From contig NC_079137.1 in assembly GCF_945859705.1 (NCBI RefSeq), forward strand, positions 76,220,277 through 76,284,276: 64,000 nucleotides of DNA, in the 5' to 3' direction. This document shows, piece by piece, positions 32,739 to 45,337 of this stretch. Below the pieces are notes generated by a model. It searched no databases and was not told the DNA's origin. It saw nothing but the letters and a program-made list of their open reading frames with translations. Each line of letters opens with the position of its first letter. The stretch's first letter is position 1. The DNA is from Episyrphus balteatus (Eukaryota > Arthropoda > Insecta > Diptera > Syrphidae). The translations under genes were made by a program, and so were the position numbers.

Positions 32739-33163
32739 GGGCCAATTTTTCAATAGTCAGTTAAACAGTCAGTTAGTACTTATTCCTAAGGATAGAGAAA
32801 AAATCAATTTTTCAACAGGCAGATATAGCTTATTCCTAAGAAAAAAATATCTGCTTCTTTCCGAGACGAATAAAAATTATTCTAAGGAATAATCTCAACA
32901 AAAATATTGTATCAGTTGGCAAAGCTGTTTTGAAAGAATTTTGAAAAAAATACAGTGGAACACAAGAAAACAAAAACAATCATGAGAAAAAATGACGTTT
33001 AATTTTAAATATTTTTTAATTTGACAATTTTTTTTTGTTATTCTGTAGAATAAATTATTCTTGATTGAAAAATTCAATGTTTTATCTGATTGTTTATGAG
33101 CCTAATAACTTTATTCGTCGAACAGTTAACTGACTGTTTATTAGAAGATTGAAAAATTGGCTC
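32739..33163. mobile_element. Harbinger/Tourist-like MITE 1
   Basis: The ends GGGCCAATTTTTCAAT and ATTGAAAAATTGGCTC are inverted repeats with one mismatch. TAA flanks both sides (32736-32738 and 33164-33166). A 3-bp TWA duplication with GG(G)CC termini is typical of PIF/Harbinger elements. A second, inner inverted match (CAGTTAAACAGTCAGTTA versus TTAACTGACTGTTTA) supports the pairing. No coding capacity. Confidence 0.8.
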
Positions 33164-33166
33164 TAA

Positions 33167-33302
33167 GGCCCAATTTATTCACTCTCCATTATTTTTAAAG
33201 GCTCCATTAAAAATTATAAAACTGTCAAATCGCATACAAATTTTAAAATTTCCCTTTTTTAATGGCGACTTTAAATTTAATGGAGTGTGAATAAATTGGA
33301 CC
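33167..33302. mobile_element. Harbinger/Tourist-like MITE 2
   Basis: 136-bp element with ends GGCCCAATTTATTCAC and GTGAATAAATTGGACC, flanked by TAA at 33164-33166 and 33303-33305. It directly abuts MITE 1, sharing its TAA, so one probably inserted at the edge of the other. No coding capacity. Confidence 0.82.
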
Positions 33303-33586
33303 TAAGAAACAAACACAAAACAAATAGGTCATACAAAAACAAGGACTAAAATTATCGTATTTTGTACTCTCTAAATAACAATTATTTAGAAATTATAAGG
33401 TCGAATATAATAAATAAGCCTTGTTTTTTAACTAAATAATAAAATTTATTGCATTCAATCATCTTTACATATGTGAAAGTTATCCACCAATTTATAAACA
33501 TTGAGCCGTTTATGTGATGGTGCCACCCAGCCTTAATAATTATTTTCAAAAAAAAAAGTACTTTTTTCGTCAGATGAAAGACCTTG

Positions 33587-34991
33587 GCCCTATTGCACCA
33601 ACCACTTTGCAATTTGCATTTTGCAAAATTCGCAATTAAACTTTGCAAATTCTGTTGCACCAAACTCCAATTTGCAAAGAGGAAATTATTTTTTTGAAAA
33701 GTAAAATAAAAATTCCTTCTTTGCTAATTTTGTTGCACCAACCACAAAAGTGCAAAGTTTTGCCAATTTGCAAAGAATTCTTCGATTTCGTTGCACCAAC
33801 CAAAAAAACTTTGCACTTTCCATATCAAATTCTGCAAAGTTTTGCAATAATATGCAAAGACAAAATTTCATTTGCGGATGGCCATTTCTCGTGTAAAGTT
33901 TGGGTATATTAAGTTATAATTTAAAAGAATCGCTCTGAACGACTTTTTGAAGATGGAGAGTATAGTAATAGGCACGTCAGTGATTTAAAATTAAGAATGA
34001 ATTTTGAAATTATAAATAATTAAATATTGGGAATATATGACTATGCTTAGTACGTGAAAAGAAGTTGAAGTGGCATTGTTAGAATTTGTTGTGTTCTTTT
34101 TAAAAATCATTAAGGAACGATTTGTTGTTAGATAATGTTAAACTTTCAAACGACCAAAAAGAATAATTCCAATTCCTTTATTATAAACAAAAATCATGTT
34201 TTTATTCAAAATAAATTTTTTCCCATCATTTCAAAAATTCCATTTTAATTTAATTTTTCCGCTGATTAATAAAAGTAATAAAAATGTTTGAATTGTCTTG
34301 AAAACCAAACATCTTATATCTTAGATCAACAACTCATTAAACTCCTATCATGGAAGTGAGTTGGAAATAGTTAAGAATCGTGACTATTTGACACTTTTTG
34401 ACAAAGGAGTCTAGGAACGATGTCAAATAGTTAGAAATTGTATAACTAAACAATAGACGATTTAGACCATAAGTAAACTATGGTAAAAATAAGAACGCAC
34501 CTCTGCCCTCTGCTTCATGGCCAAATAGCCTCCTCTAGAATTGCCAACCACCTTATTAAAAATTATCTGTCATTCAAAGAATGATTGCAATTTAAAGTAA
34601 AAATAATGATATTAAAAATTCTATTACAGCAAAGCAACAGTCTAATTAACTATAACCAAAAAATTAACAAATGATAGAGTAAAGTACAACAAAATTTCAA
34701 AAGATATTGTTGTTTAACTAAAAAAAAGAAAATTTCAACATTTTTTAACAACGAAAAAAAGTTTAAACTATTTATTGCTTTATTTTGCAAATTTTCAAAT
34801 TACGCAAAGTTCCATTTTAAGTTGGTGCAACGCCCGCACTTTTTGCTTTGCAAAAAAACATCAAAAATTGCAAAGTGCAAAGTGGGGAACTTCAAATTTT
34901 TGGTGCAACACTTTGCACTTTTACTTTGCAGAAAAGTATTGTTTTGCAAAGTTGCAAAATGCAAAGTGCAAAGTGGTTGGTGCAATAGGGC
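33587..34991. mobile_element. 1.4 kb DNA element with GTTGCACCAACC subterminal repeats
   Basis: The terminal inverted repeats read GCCCTATTGCACCAACCACT at the left and its complement at the right. CCTTG lies directly outside both ends (33582-33586 and 34992-34996); if the terminus is GGCCC, the duplication is CTT. Inside both ends GTTGCACCAA and TTTGCAAA words repeat: left near 33591, 33654, 33731 and 33791, right near 34822, 34900 and 34975. These may be transposase-binding sites. The GGCCC end resembles the neighbouring Harbinger-like MITEs. The middle is AT-rich and non-coding, and the ORFs at both ends are repeat-derived. Confidence 0.75.
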
Positions 34992-34996
34992 CCTTG

Positions 34997-36504
34997 TCCT
35001 CAAAAATTAATTCCAAAAAATACTAAGTCGAATCTCAAAAATAGGTACATACCAAGTTTGAAGTGAATCGGTAAATCTGTTTAGGCTGAATGATAATGTT
35101 CACATAACAATTTTTTTTTATGTTTTTTGAGGACTAATGTTAGTTTTAAAATTACTTTTAATCATCAGTCAAAAATATTTCCATTGTTGTTTTACCTGCA
35201 ATTCCCACTGTTCAAAAGGCTTTCCGTTTCATTGAGTTTGGTTGAAGAGTTATACACAAAAGCCTGGTATAACGTGGCTGGTATGGATTTTTGTCGGATT
35301 TTTCCATTTAAATGAGAAAAGTTGACTTTTCAATGGATGCCTACGCATAATCGAGTAAAAAAAAATACAAAAAGATTATTCCTTTTATTTATTTTAACTA
35401 AAAATTCATTTTCTTTTTTTTTTTTAAAAAAATAAAAAAAAAAAAAAAAACTATATAAATGCAAACAATTTCAGAATTCGCTATAAAATCGAAAAAGCAA
35501 AATACAAAAATCTACCACCTATAAACAAAAACAAAAAAAAATAAATAAAGCCTCATTCATATCACAACAATTCCGATCCAATCTGGGAAATTGGAAAAAC
35601 GAAATATAAATATTATCCCTCATTCCAAGGAGAGAATATGAAAAAGAAGGCGTAGGACTCTGTGTATAAAAGTGATATAGCTGACCAGAATTTCAGGGCC
35701 GAAAGCTGAAATACAAAAGCATTCACAAATACTCTTCCTAACCCTATCTCTCATTTAAAGAACAAAAACAAAAAAAAAAACGTAAAAGCAATCTCCTGGG
35801 TATGATTCGGAATCCCATTACACAAATAACTGTACACATGCCGTCATAATAAATAAAAATACTGTCCAAAGTTAAAAAGTTATTTATAAAAAAAAAAAAA
35901 ACAAAGCAAAAAATATTTTATTCGATTTACCGTTTGGCATAGTGTTTTAGGTGAGGGCCTCGCTCGCTAATCCAATACAGATGGAAAAATGTAAACAACA
36001 ATTCAGCAGCTGAATGCTGTAAAAATTAAAAAAAAAAATATGTGTTTTATTTGAAGTTATTCAACCAGGAGTTTTGTAAGCGTAAAGTTATTACACATAG
36101 TTATGCGATTTTTTTTTTGTATAGCGGCAGTGAAAGGCACAAATGGGTTTGCACTATTTTGATGTAATTGGGTAACAAGAGTGCGATTTTATCTCCTTTT
36201 TGACATTTTTTTTTTTAACTTGTTTTATTGGATTAATGCGAATTACGATTGGTATTTTTTGACGTAACTATCTCTGTAATATTGATTGGAATGTACAAAA
36301 TATCGTAACTGGTTAATTTACATAAAAATGTTTGTTGAGGTTTTGAAAAAAAAAAAAAAATGATAAAGAAAAATATTACTTTGAATTAACTTTGTTAGTT
36401 TTGTCAGCAGATATTACCAAAGGTCTCTTTGAAGGACTTTTATATGTATGTAGTAATAAAAATTCCACTTTTTGCAATTTTAAATTAAATCTACACTAAT
36501 CAAC
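34997..36504. other. Gene-free AT-rich stretch
   Basis: A dispersed-repeat phrase (ccaagtttgaagtgaatcgg, 35050-35069) relates to 3455-3520. The rest is homopolymer-rich, with no gene. A TATAAAAG at about 35666 is isolated. Confidence 0.4.
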
Positions 36505-36960
36505 ACTTAATTAACAATTCTCACAAGCAACGGCTTCTATAAGTCTTCTATAAAGCATTCTACAAATTTTATCTCCTTAAAGAAAAAAAAAAACTTGTTG
36601 TTTAAAGCTGTTAACAAGTAATCTTATCAAATTTCGGTAAGACTTCGATTTGGACGCTTATAGAAGTTAGATGAAGCCTTAACTTCGAAAAGATTTGATT
36701 AGTTGCTTGTTAACAAAAAGTCTTACCAAATTTCCGGAAGACTTTGATCGGTGCGCTTATAGAAGTTATATAAAGAGTTAACTTCGAAAAGATTTCTACA
36801 AAAAATTCTTAGTAGCCTTATAGAAGAATTCGATAAGACATTGTTATTATAACTTAAGAAGATTAAGATCTTGAAAAATCTTAGTTTCCGTAAGCGAGTT
36901 TGTTTATTTAAAATAACCTTAATCGGTAGGAAATGTATAAAAGAGCTTACAGAAGCCATA
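36505..36960. repeat. TTATAGAAG long-unit repeat, array A
   Basis: Diverged copies of a long unit with phrases CTTCTATAAGTCTTCTATAAAG, here written only in part, TCTTACCAAA, AGACTTCGAT, GCGCTTATAGAAGT and AACTTCGAAAAGATTT. The same order of phrases recurs in 41.43-42.64 kb. Confidence 0.7.
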
Positions 36961-37770
36961 TCGCAGTTTTTTTTTTAATCATAAAATTACTTATAGAAGT
37001 CATTTACGAGTTTAAAAAAATAAAAATAAAAGTTAAAAAGTCCTTTCTGATTTTTTAACAACAACCTTTAATCGTTAAAATATGTATAAAACTAAAACCC
37101 TTTATAAAAGTCCTATCAAAACTTTTTTCAACAGTTACCAAAGTCGGTATAAGAGAAGTAGGAAACAGCTTATAGAAGTCCTACCGGAGTTTTTTTTTCA
37201 ACAGCAACCAAAATCAGTAAGAGAGGTATAAGACAGCTTAAAGGAGTTCTATTGGAGCTTTTTTCAACTATACCACCAAAATCGTTATGAGATGTATAAA
37301 ACAGCATATAGAAGTCTTATCGAAGCTTTTTTTTTCAACAACAACAACCAAAAACAGTTTTAGAGTTCCTACTTAATTTTTTTTTTTTCAAAAACTAACA
37401 AAATAGGTAAGGAATGTAAAAAACAGCTTATAGAAGTCTTATCGGAGTTTTTTTTTTCAAACAGCAACAACAACCAAAATCAATTTTAGAAATCCTATTT
37501 AATTTTTTCAACAACTAACAAAATCTGTAAGAGATGTAAGTGCTTATAGAAATCCTATTGGAGTTTTTTTTCCACTAACAACCAAAAACTATAAAACGAG
37601 CTTATACAAGTCTTATCGGAGTTTTTTTTTCAAAAACAAACAAAATTAATAAGAGATGTATAAAACAGCTTAAAGGAGTTCTATTGGAGTTTTTTCAACT
37701 ACCTACAACCAAAATCTGTAAAATATGAATAAAACAGCTTATAGAAGTCCTATCGGAGTTATTTTTCGAA
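36930..37770. repeat. TTATAGAAG short-unit tandem array
   Basis: About ten copies of a 60-115-bp unit: CAGCTTATAGAAGTCCTATC, then GGAG, a T run, CAACAACAACC, AAAATC and GTAAGAGATGTATAAA. Copies start near 36943, 37166, 37230, 37302, 37420, 37541, 37595, 37667 and 37735. Unit length varies mainly by the T run and internal CAA repeats. Confidence 0.8.
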
Positions 37771-37908
37771 ACTTCCGTTAAATTTCATGTAAGCTTCGTT
37801 AAAGTTTTTCTAATACTTAATAGGGACATTTAAAAAAAAACTGAAAGTTGTGTCATAAAAAGGAATCATCACATCAATTATAAATATATTTTAAAGTAAA
37901 AGGTAATA

Positions 37909-39842
37909 GACCAATGCCATTAATTTTTGAAAATAAAAAAATTATTAGCAGCATAAGGGTGGTGGGAAAATTTAGGATAAATGGTATATGAAAGGGGAAA
38001 AATAAATTGCCCACAAAAAAATTGGGGGAAAAGGGGTGGGTGGGCGAAAAAGTGGGGTGGGTGTCAATAATCATGGTTTTTTACGATTTATGTCAAAACT
38101 AGACGTCCAATTGAAAAAAGTCAAACGCAAAAGTTGTAGGTAGTATAAATGTCTACAACTTTTACACAAACTATTTTTTTCTATAACCTCAAAAATATTG
38201 GAAAAAATGCAAAAATACGATTTTTTGGTTTTTTATTTTTATCTTTTACAAAAATGGTTGGATTTTCACAAAACTTGGTTAAAAACTACTTTGTTATGTT
38301 TTCTATCTATTAAAAATGTTTTTTGAGAAAAAAGTGAATTTTTGGATTTTTGACGAATTTAATTTGAAAAAATAGCCTATTTTTCAATCAAAAAAGTTAC
38401 CGAAAAAATTTTTTATTTTTGAAAAGTTTGGAATGAAATTATTTAGATTAAAACCTATTGTTTAAGATTGTGTGGAAAAACTATACTTTTGTTTTAGAAA
38501 ATATTGAGAAAAATTGAAAAAGACAAAAAAACGATTTTTAAGATTGATTTTTCCGTAAATGACAGTAATATTGGCGAGAAATAATATTCCATAGAAACCA
38601 AATTATACTTTTCTAATGGTCATTGACCTTTTAAATTTGAATCAAGCACTAGAATAGCTCTTGCGTGCAAAGTTTTTGAGATATTGAATTTTGAACGTCC
38701 AAAACACTATTTTTCTGATTTTTGGCATGGTAATATGTCAAAAACGTGATGTGATAGAATTTTTCTGACTTCGGATTCGACTTCAGGGCACAAAAAACCA
38801 TTAGAAAAATATATTTTGATTTCTATAAAAAAAAACTTTTTGACTAGTGAATTCGAACAGGGAAGAAAAAATCGAATGCCTTGTTCGAATTCACTAGTCA
38901 AAAAGTTTTTTTTTATAGAAATCAAAGTATATTTTTCTAATGGTTTTTTGTGCCCTGAAGTCGAATCCGAAGTCAGAAAAATTCTATCACATCACGTTTT
39001 TGAGATATTACCATGCAAAACATCACAAAAATAGTGTTTTGGACGTTCAAAATTCAATATCTCAAAAACTTTTCACGTTAGAGCTATTTTAATGCTAGAT
39101 TCAAATTAAGAAGGTCAAAGGCCATTAGAAAAGTATAATTTGGTTTCTATGGAATATTATTTCTCTCCAATATTACTGTCATTTACGGAAAAATCAATCT
39201 TAAAAATCGTTTTTTTGTCTTTTTCAATTTTTATCAATATTTTCTAACACAAAAGTATAGTTTTCCCAAACAATCTTAAACAATAGGTTTTAATCTAAAT
39301 AATTTCATTCCAAACTTTTCAAAAATAAAAAATTTTTTCGGTAACTTTTTTGATTGAAAAATAGGCTATTTTTTCAAATTAAATTCGTCAAAAATCCAAA
39401 AATTCACTTTTTTCTCAAAAAACATTTTTAATAGATAGAAAACATAACAAAGTAGTTTTTAACCAAGTTTTGTGAAAATCAAACCATTTTTGTAAAAGAT
39501 AAAAATAAAAAACCAAAAAATCGTATTTTTGCATTTTTTCCAATATTTTTGAGGTTATAAAAAAAAATTGTTTGTGTAAAAGTTGTAGACATTTATACTA
39601 CCTACAACTTTTGGGTTTGACTTTTTTCAATTGGACGTCTTGTTTTGACATAAATCGTAAAAAACCATGATTTTTGACACCCACCCCACTTTTTCGCCCA
39701 CCCACCCCCTTTCCCCCAATTTTTTTGTGGACAATTTATTTTTCCCCTTTCATATACCATTTATCCTAAATTTTCCCATTACCCTTATGCTGCTAATAAT
39801 TTGTTCAACTTTTGCCCTCTGAAAACCGGATTGGCACTGGTC
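37909..39842. mobile_element. 1.93 kb near-perfect palindrome, TA-flanked element
   Basis: Two arms of about 960 bp are inverted copies around a centre near 38870, where TTCGAACA...TGTTCGAA pair. The ends are GACCAATGCC and GGCACTGGTC, each bordered by TA (37907-37908, 39843-39844), which fits a Tc1/mariner-type duplication. The left arm lacks about 15-20 bases near its end. The mirrored ORFs at 38707-38925 (minus) and 38816-39034 (plus) encode nearly the same peptide because of the symmetry, which argues against a gene. A one-armed relative lies at 48250-48996, and a related asymmetric hairpin at 59465-60192. Confidence 0.88.
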
Positions 39843-41429
39843 TATAAGTAATTAAGAGTATTTCAGGTTGGTTTAAATATCAACGAACCTTCAAATTCCA
39901 ACCAACCCTATACACACAGAACAAATTCATTCACTTATGAACAAACTTTGAAAACATTTTCCCTTCATTCACACCCTCACATAAAGTCAGATAATATCTA
40001 GATACTTTGCATAGCTTTTAATCATGTTTGGCTACACAGGTAATTCATCTTAATTTGGTCTCATTATATCACTAGAAAATGGCAATAAACACTCATTAAA
40101 TATTCAATTCGAAAAGTATATATATATTTTTCTACTCCCCCAACAACACAGAGATAAACCACACAAAACTGGCAATGCACCACCACCACCATTCATAGTG
40201 CGTTCAAAGCATCATCATATCCCCAGACCCAGACACCATAATATAGCTCCAGATCAGATCGAAAGGAGCAGCAAGCAAAAGCAAAGCTACCAGCATCCTT
40301 AGCACAGATTAGAATAATCAAATAAAGCCTTCACCTCATGGGAACAACCAAGAAGAACGACCATATCAGAGAAGAGAGAGCAAAAACCACCCCTGTTTAA
40401 ACCATTTCATATGAGAAAATCTCTCCAATCCTCAATCCTTTCCACAGAAAAACATCACACAGTGATGTGACCATCTGTCAGTGATGTGCCAGTGCCATGC
40501 CCCCACTTCTTCGTCCTGCCGCAACAACATCACAGAATTTTGTTTATCCACAAAACCTGCTTCCCTTTCCGGTGCAAAATGGCTGCTGCAGGAATGTGAA
40601 GGAATGGGAAGACACACAAGACACAAGACAGAACGACGACGACGATATGATGGTTTTGCTGCATGTGTTTGCATAAGGCAAGGATAATGAAATTTTCTGT
40701 GCCTATTTATATTAATGCATCCATAAATTCATCCCCTTTTTTCGAATGAAATCATGAAGAATGAAGAAGAAAAAGAAAAAGAAGAAGAAAATGGAGAAAA
40801 AAAAAAAATTAAACCATAAATGGTATTAAAGGAGCAATGCATGCATATAGCATAGGAACCGCATATCCTTCCTTATTTTTCTGGCTATAAAGAAACATAT
40901 AGAATCGAAGCTCTCTAGAGAGATATTCTTTGGAGTTTGGGTTTATAGGGAGGTTTCCAAACGAAGAAATGTACATTCTGTTTGAGTAAACATTCCAAAC
41001 AGCCACCTTGGTAAACAAAATTAATATAAAAAAAGAAAGATGAAGGAATAAAAAAAAAAACCAAGAAGGAATTCTTAATAAAACTAGACAGGAAAGACAG
41101 GAGAAAGCAGCTCTAGGAGCACAACCACGACCAGCGAGAGATAAGGGACAAGGCATATACAAGAGTGGCAGACAAAAGTCGCACAAAAATTTGTTGTGCA
41201 AAGGAGCAACAAGAGGAAAGAAAATCCAATTTATGGTTCTCAAGTGGAGGTGCCTTATGGTTCAACCAATCAGTGGCGTAGGTGAAAGAGGTTAGGTAAA
41301 CCGTATTTTTCTATAAAATCCCAAAAATTAAGGATGCGATATAAATCAGCAATTTAGATCTCAAACCCAAGTATGTGACTCAAATTTGAGTTTTAAGCCT
41401 GGATCCAACACCTTAAAAATTGAAATCTC
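39843..41429. other. Gene-free, moderately GC-balanced stretch
   Basis: Bases 40130-40690 are GC-balanced with overlapping ORFs on both strands (40432-40687) lacking known domains. An AGA/GAA run lies at 40755-40800. The 144-codon minus ORF at 40809-41243 is hydrophobic but compositionally driven. Confidence 0.4.
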
Positions 41430-42640
41430 ACAAGTAATAGCTTCTATAAAGCTTCCGTCAAATCCAATTTCCTTATAGAAGTTATTTATTGCTTGTTAAA
41501 AATTGTTATAAAAATGTCTTATCAAACTTCGGCAACGCTTTGATTAATAGACTTTTAAAATCAAGATGAATTAAAACTTTGGAAATATTACCTTAAACAA
41601 CTTCTGAGAAGCCTTACAGAAGTATTCGATACCTTGGCTGTGACTTAAACCTTTGACTTCTTCCATCAAATCCATTTTTCTAATAGAAGTATTAATTGCT
41701 TTTTTAAAGTTTTTAAACATTTTAAAAGTAGTCTTACCTAACTCAGGTAAGACTTCGATTAGTGCACTTATAGAAATAAGATGAAGATTTTTATAATAAT
41801 TTCAGAAAATCTTTATAGAAGAATTCTTTAAGAACTTGGCTGCAACTTAAATCTGTGATCCACGAATCTATAATATTTGAAATCTTACAAGTACCTATTA
41901 GCTTTTATAAGTCTTCTATAACGCTTCCGTCGACACCAATTTTCTTACAGAAGTCATTAATTGCTTGTTTAAAATTGCTAAAGAAGTAGTTTTACCAAAC
42001 TTCGGTAGGACTTCGATTAGTGCGCAAAGTAACTGGGGAACTTCGGAAAAACTTCCTTAAAAACTTCTGAGTAGCTTTATAGAAAAATTAGATAAGACCT
42101 GTCTTCTGCATGGCAATTCTGTAATAATTGAAATGTAATAAAAGTAACAGTTTCTAAAAGTGTTCTAAAAAGCTTCAATCAAATCTAATAGAAGTCATTG
42201 TCACTTGCTTAAAATTGTTAAAAATGTAATTAAAGCATTTTGAAAAAATTTCAGTAAGTTTTCGATAAGTGAACTTATGTATAAAAATAAGATGAAGGGG
42301 AACTTTGTGAAAATTTCTTTAACAACTGTCGAGTAGCTTTATAGAAGAATCCCATAAAACATTGGCTGGAACGAAAATCACCTTAACTATTGATATCTCA
42401 TAAGTAGTAGCTTCTATAAGTCTTCTATAAAACTTGCATAATATGCAATTTTCTTATTGAAATCCCTAATTGCTAGTCTAAAATGATTAAAAAGTATTAA
42501 TCGTAGTCTTTAAAACTTCGTTAAAAACATGATTAAAACGCTTATAGGTTATAGAAGTAAGATGAAGGAAGAACTTCGGAAAGATTTCGTTAACAACTTC
42601 TGAGTAGTTTATTAAAAATATTCCACCTTGCAACTCAAAT
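41430..42640. repeat. TTATAGAAG long-unit repeat, array B
   Basis: Five diverged units of about 215-255 bp, starting near 41440, 41655, 41900, 42150 and 42408. Shared phrases in order are GCTTCTATAAGTCTTCTATA, CTTATAGAAGTCATTAATTG, GTAGTCTTACCAAACTTCGG, ACTTCGATTAGTGCGC, GAACTTCGGAAA and CTTCTGAGTAGC. They belong to the same family as array A, 4.5 kb to the left, with the 1.93 kb palindrome between. Confidence 0.8.
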
Positions 42641-45330
42641 CTGCTAATTAAGTTTGGGACACCAACTTGCAACTCAAGACCCATTTTTTCATTCTCTCCG
42701 CTACTGGTAAAAATTCTTCTTCAACAAAACCCTTACCCCAGTAAAACTACACCATATGATCAAACAGTCAGCAATCATGTAGCAAACTCATGTTGCACTT
42801 TTGCTCCTTTTTGCTCTCTCTCTTATAACCATATCATCAAGCGACTATATCCTGGGATGCCCTTTTGGCTACATTCATTCATTTGCTGCTATACAAAAGA
42901 GGATGCCGTGTTAGTTAGAACGAACGAAAGAACGACGAAGACTGGCATTCCTTTGGCCTTGATGTCTGCCAGAGTGTCTGGCAATTTTCAGAAAAACGCA
43001 ACCAGTCACCTCTACATTTTCTTCCTTCCTCTCACTCCTTTTCTGTTGGTTGTTTTGAAAATCCTATGATGGAAGCACACCACTAAATATCCAGTTCAGG
43101 ACTATGAACTCGTTAGAAACACACATCGTCGTTGTCGGTGTTGCTAATGTGTCGGTTTGAACTCGACGAAGACGATGACGATGACGCCGACGATGAGAAA
43201 TATCTTTTCGCAGATAAGCAGCAGACATGTTTTGCGAAAATTAAAAAAAGTGGAAGAAGCAAAGCAATAAAGATACTTTTTGAGTGGAAAAAAGTGCAAT
43301 AGTAATATTGTTGTTGTTGTAGGCAAACACTTGACGGCACTAAACGCAATCATCAGATCTTGCTCGCTCCTAAATGCACTCTACACTTTTCACAGCCATG
43401 CTCTACGACGAGAAAGATTAATGAGCGTAAAAAGCTCGGTGTCGTCGTCCTTGTTTGAATCCTGGCTGCTCCTTGTTGTAGGTGTATATTTGCTCCTCTT
43501 TGCCGCTGCATAATTTGTATCGCTTCTTTCACAAAGAAAAAGTGTGTGTGTGTGCAGAGGAAAAGGATATCTAATTCGCACCCACTTCTTTATCAAAATG
43601 AATATATGCAGTGGCTCCACTTTGGTTAGGTTTTTTCTCCTTCGTCCTTCGTCTTCGAACACATTCATTTGTCCGGCCAACACCCGCATAATGTTGTTCA
43701 CTGTTGCATCACTCGTCGTCGCTGGCTGGGCTCTGTTGCGCGGCGTTTATATTAATGGTGACACATCAAGATAAGGGTCCTGTGAAAATTATCATAAGAA
43801 CGTGCTGCTGCACCAACAAGGACGAAAAAAATAATTTCCCACCCACTTTTCAACAGGAAGACTGCCCTAAACAAAAAAAAAAAAAAAAAAATTAAGAAGA
43901 AGCCCAGGACTCTTTTTTTCGATGCAAACAAAAGAAATGTCGTGGCCCGCAGGACATTCCGTATCCGTACTTTCTTTTTCGCTTCTCGTTTCTGTTTGCT
44001 CTTCTCTTCCCTTTTTTTTCTATATTTATTTCCATTCGTATTGCTAATTTATTTCAGGAAATTATAATGTGCTGACTGCAGAGACTGCGGACAGGATATA
44101 CAGCTCCATTGGGATGTCCCTTTCGGGTGTTTTATTGTCAGCGTGCTCAAAGGATCTCTGCTGGCAATAGGTAAGGTTTGTGAAACTCCTAAAGGATGAT
44201 GATTCTATTCAAGAGTGTCTCGCCGAAATGGTTCTTTATTTCTTTTTCTTTTTGAAAATATGCGTGTAAATGAGGAATTTTAAGTGTTTAATTTGTTGAA
44301 GCATACTTTTAGGTGCTTGACTGAACTGAAGATAGAGAAATATGCTTTTTGCGCCAAAGGGATCGCATTCTTAAGCTGTGATTTGTTCAAAAAAGGTATA
44401 TACAAAGAGAAGAAGAGTGAGATAGGTAGAGAGCCTCTGAGGCGGCTCTGTGGTGTTTGGTTTTTTTTTTTCTCAAGGCAGACAAAAGAACATTTTTATA
44501 AAAAGGGCTTAATTTAGAGTGAGAGAGAGGAAAGGGCCTCAATTTTATTGTGAGGTAATAATTTTGCATTCCTTTTAAAATTGTGTGTTGTCTTTATTTT
44601 TCATTTTCTTCTTCGTTTGCTCTCTTAACTTTTGTTATTGCAATGCACAGGCACATAATCAAACACACACAACAGGATGCCAAAGGAATTAATATAAAGT
44701 GGCATTTTTCGTGGCTTTTTCTTTCGTTTTTTTTTTGTTTTGTTTCTATTTTTTTGTTTTATTTATATTTCTTTCTTTTTATTTTTCTTATTTGCTTTGT
44801 GTAATTGTTGTTGTTGTAAGAAAAGAAGAGATGAAACAGGAAGTAGACTATTGAGGCAGGAAATGACCAGGGTTGATGGAGTCCATTTATATAGTTGGTA
44901 GACGTTTTTTCCAATTAAATGACCGGAACTGGGAAATGGAACACGAAGGCGATATGGGTGCGATTTGTGTTTATTTTTTTTTTTTCTCTCTGAGTGGGTT
45001 GAAGGGGGGTAATGTTGGTTTGTTGTAATGTTAACTTTTTTTTTTTTTGTTTTGAGGAAATGGAGAAAACGGAACTTCTAAGACGATTAGGAAATGAGGA
45101 ATGTTTTTTTGTTTTGTTTTTGTGTTGATTTTGTTTTGTTTCATGAGGATTTTTTTTTTTATTATGATTTATGGAATAAATCTTTGAGATCCATCAGGTA
45201 GGTAGGGGATTTTGGATGTATTTTCAAGTAGAATAGTTTTTGAAGATAAACATAGGCTTAGGGAAGGTATTAATTAAAATAATTTTTGATGTTTTAATCC
45301 ATGTAAATCCGAAATATCTATTGTCTTGTT
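42641..45330. other. GC-balanced non-coding segment with simple repeats
   Basis: Bases 42790-43760 are the most GC-balanced part of the right half, with GAC/GTC trinucleotide runs near 43160-43190 and 43440-43460 and a TG run near 43541. Overlapping ORFs on both strands show no known domain. A possible splice-bounded exon at 44058-44170 is described in the findings. Bases 44700-45170 are T-rich. Confidence 0.4.
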
Positions 45331-45337
45331 GTTTAAA

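Noticed and set aside
35660..35700. TATAAAAG followed by TTTCAGGG as a core promoter
   Set aside because: The initiator match is poor and nothing downstream looks like a transcript start.
38707..39034. Pair of similar 72-codon ORFs on opposite strands
   Set aside because: They are mirror images created by the palindrome centre, not two homologous genes.
40809..41243. 144-codon minus ORF with hydrophobic segments
   Set aside because: Hydrophobicity follows from T-rich composition on that strand; no family recognised.
43113..43774. Overlapping ORFs on both strands in a GC-balanced patch
   Set aside because: Both strands are equally open because of GAC/GTC runs; no homology or splice pattern I can support.
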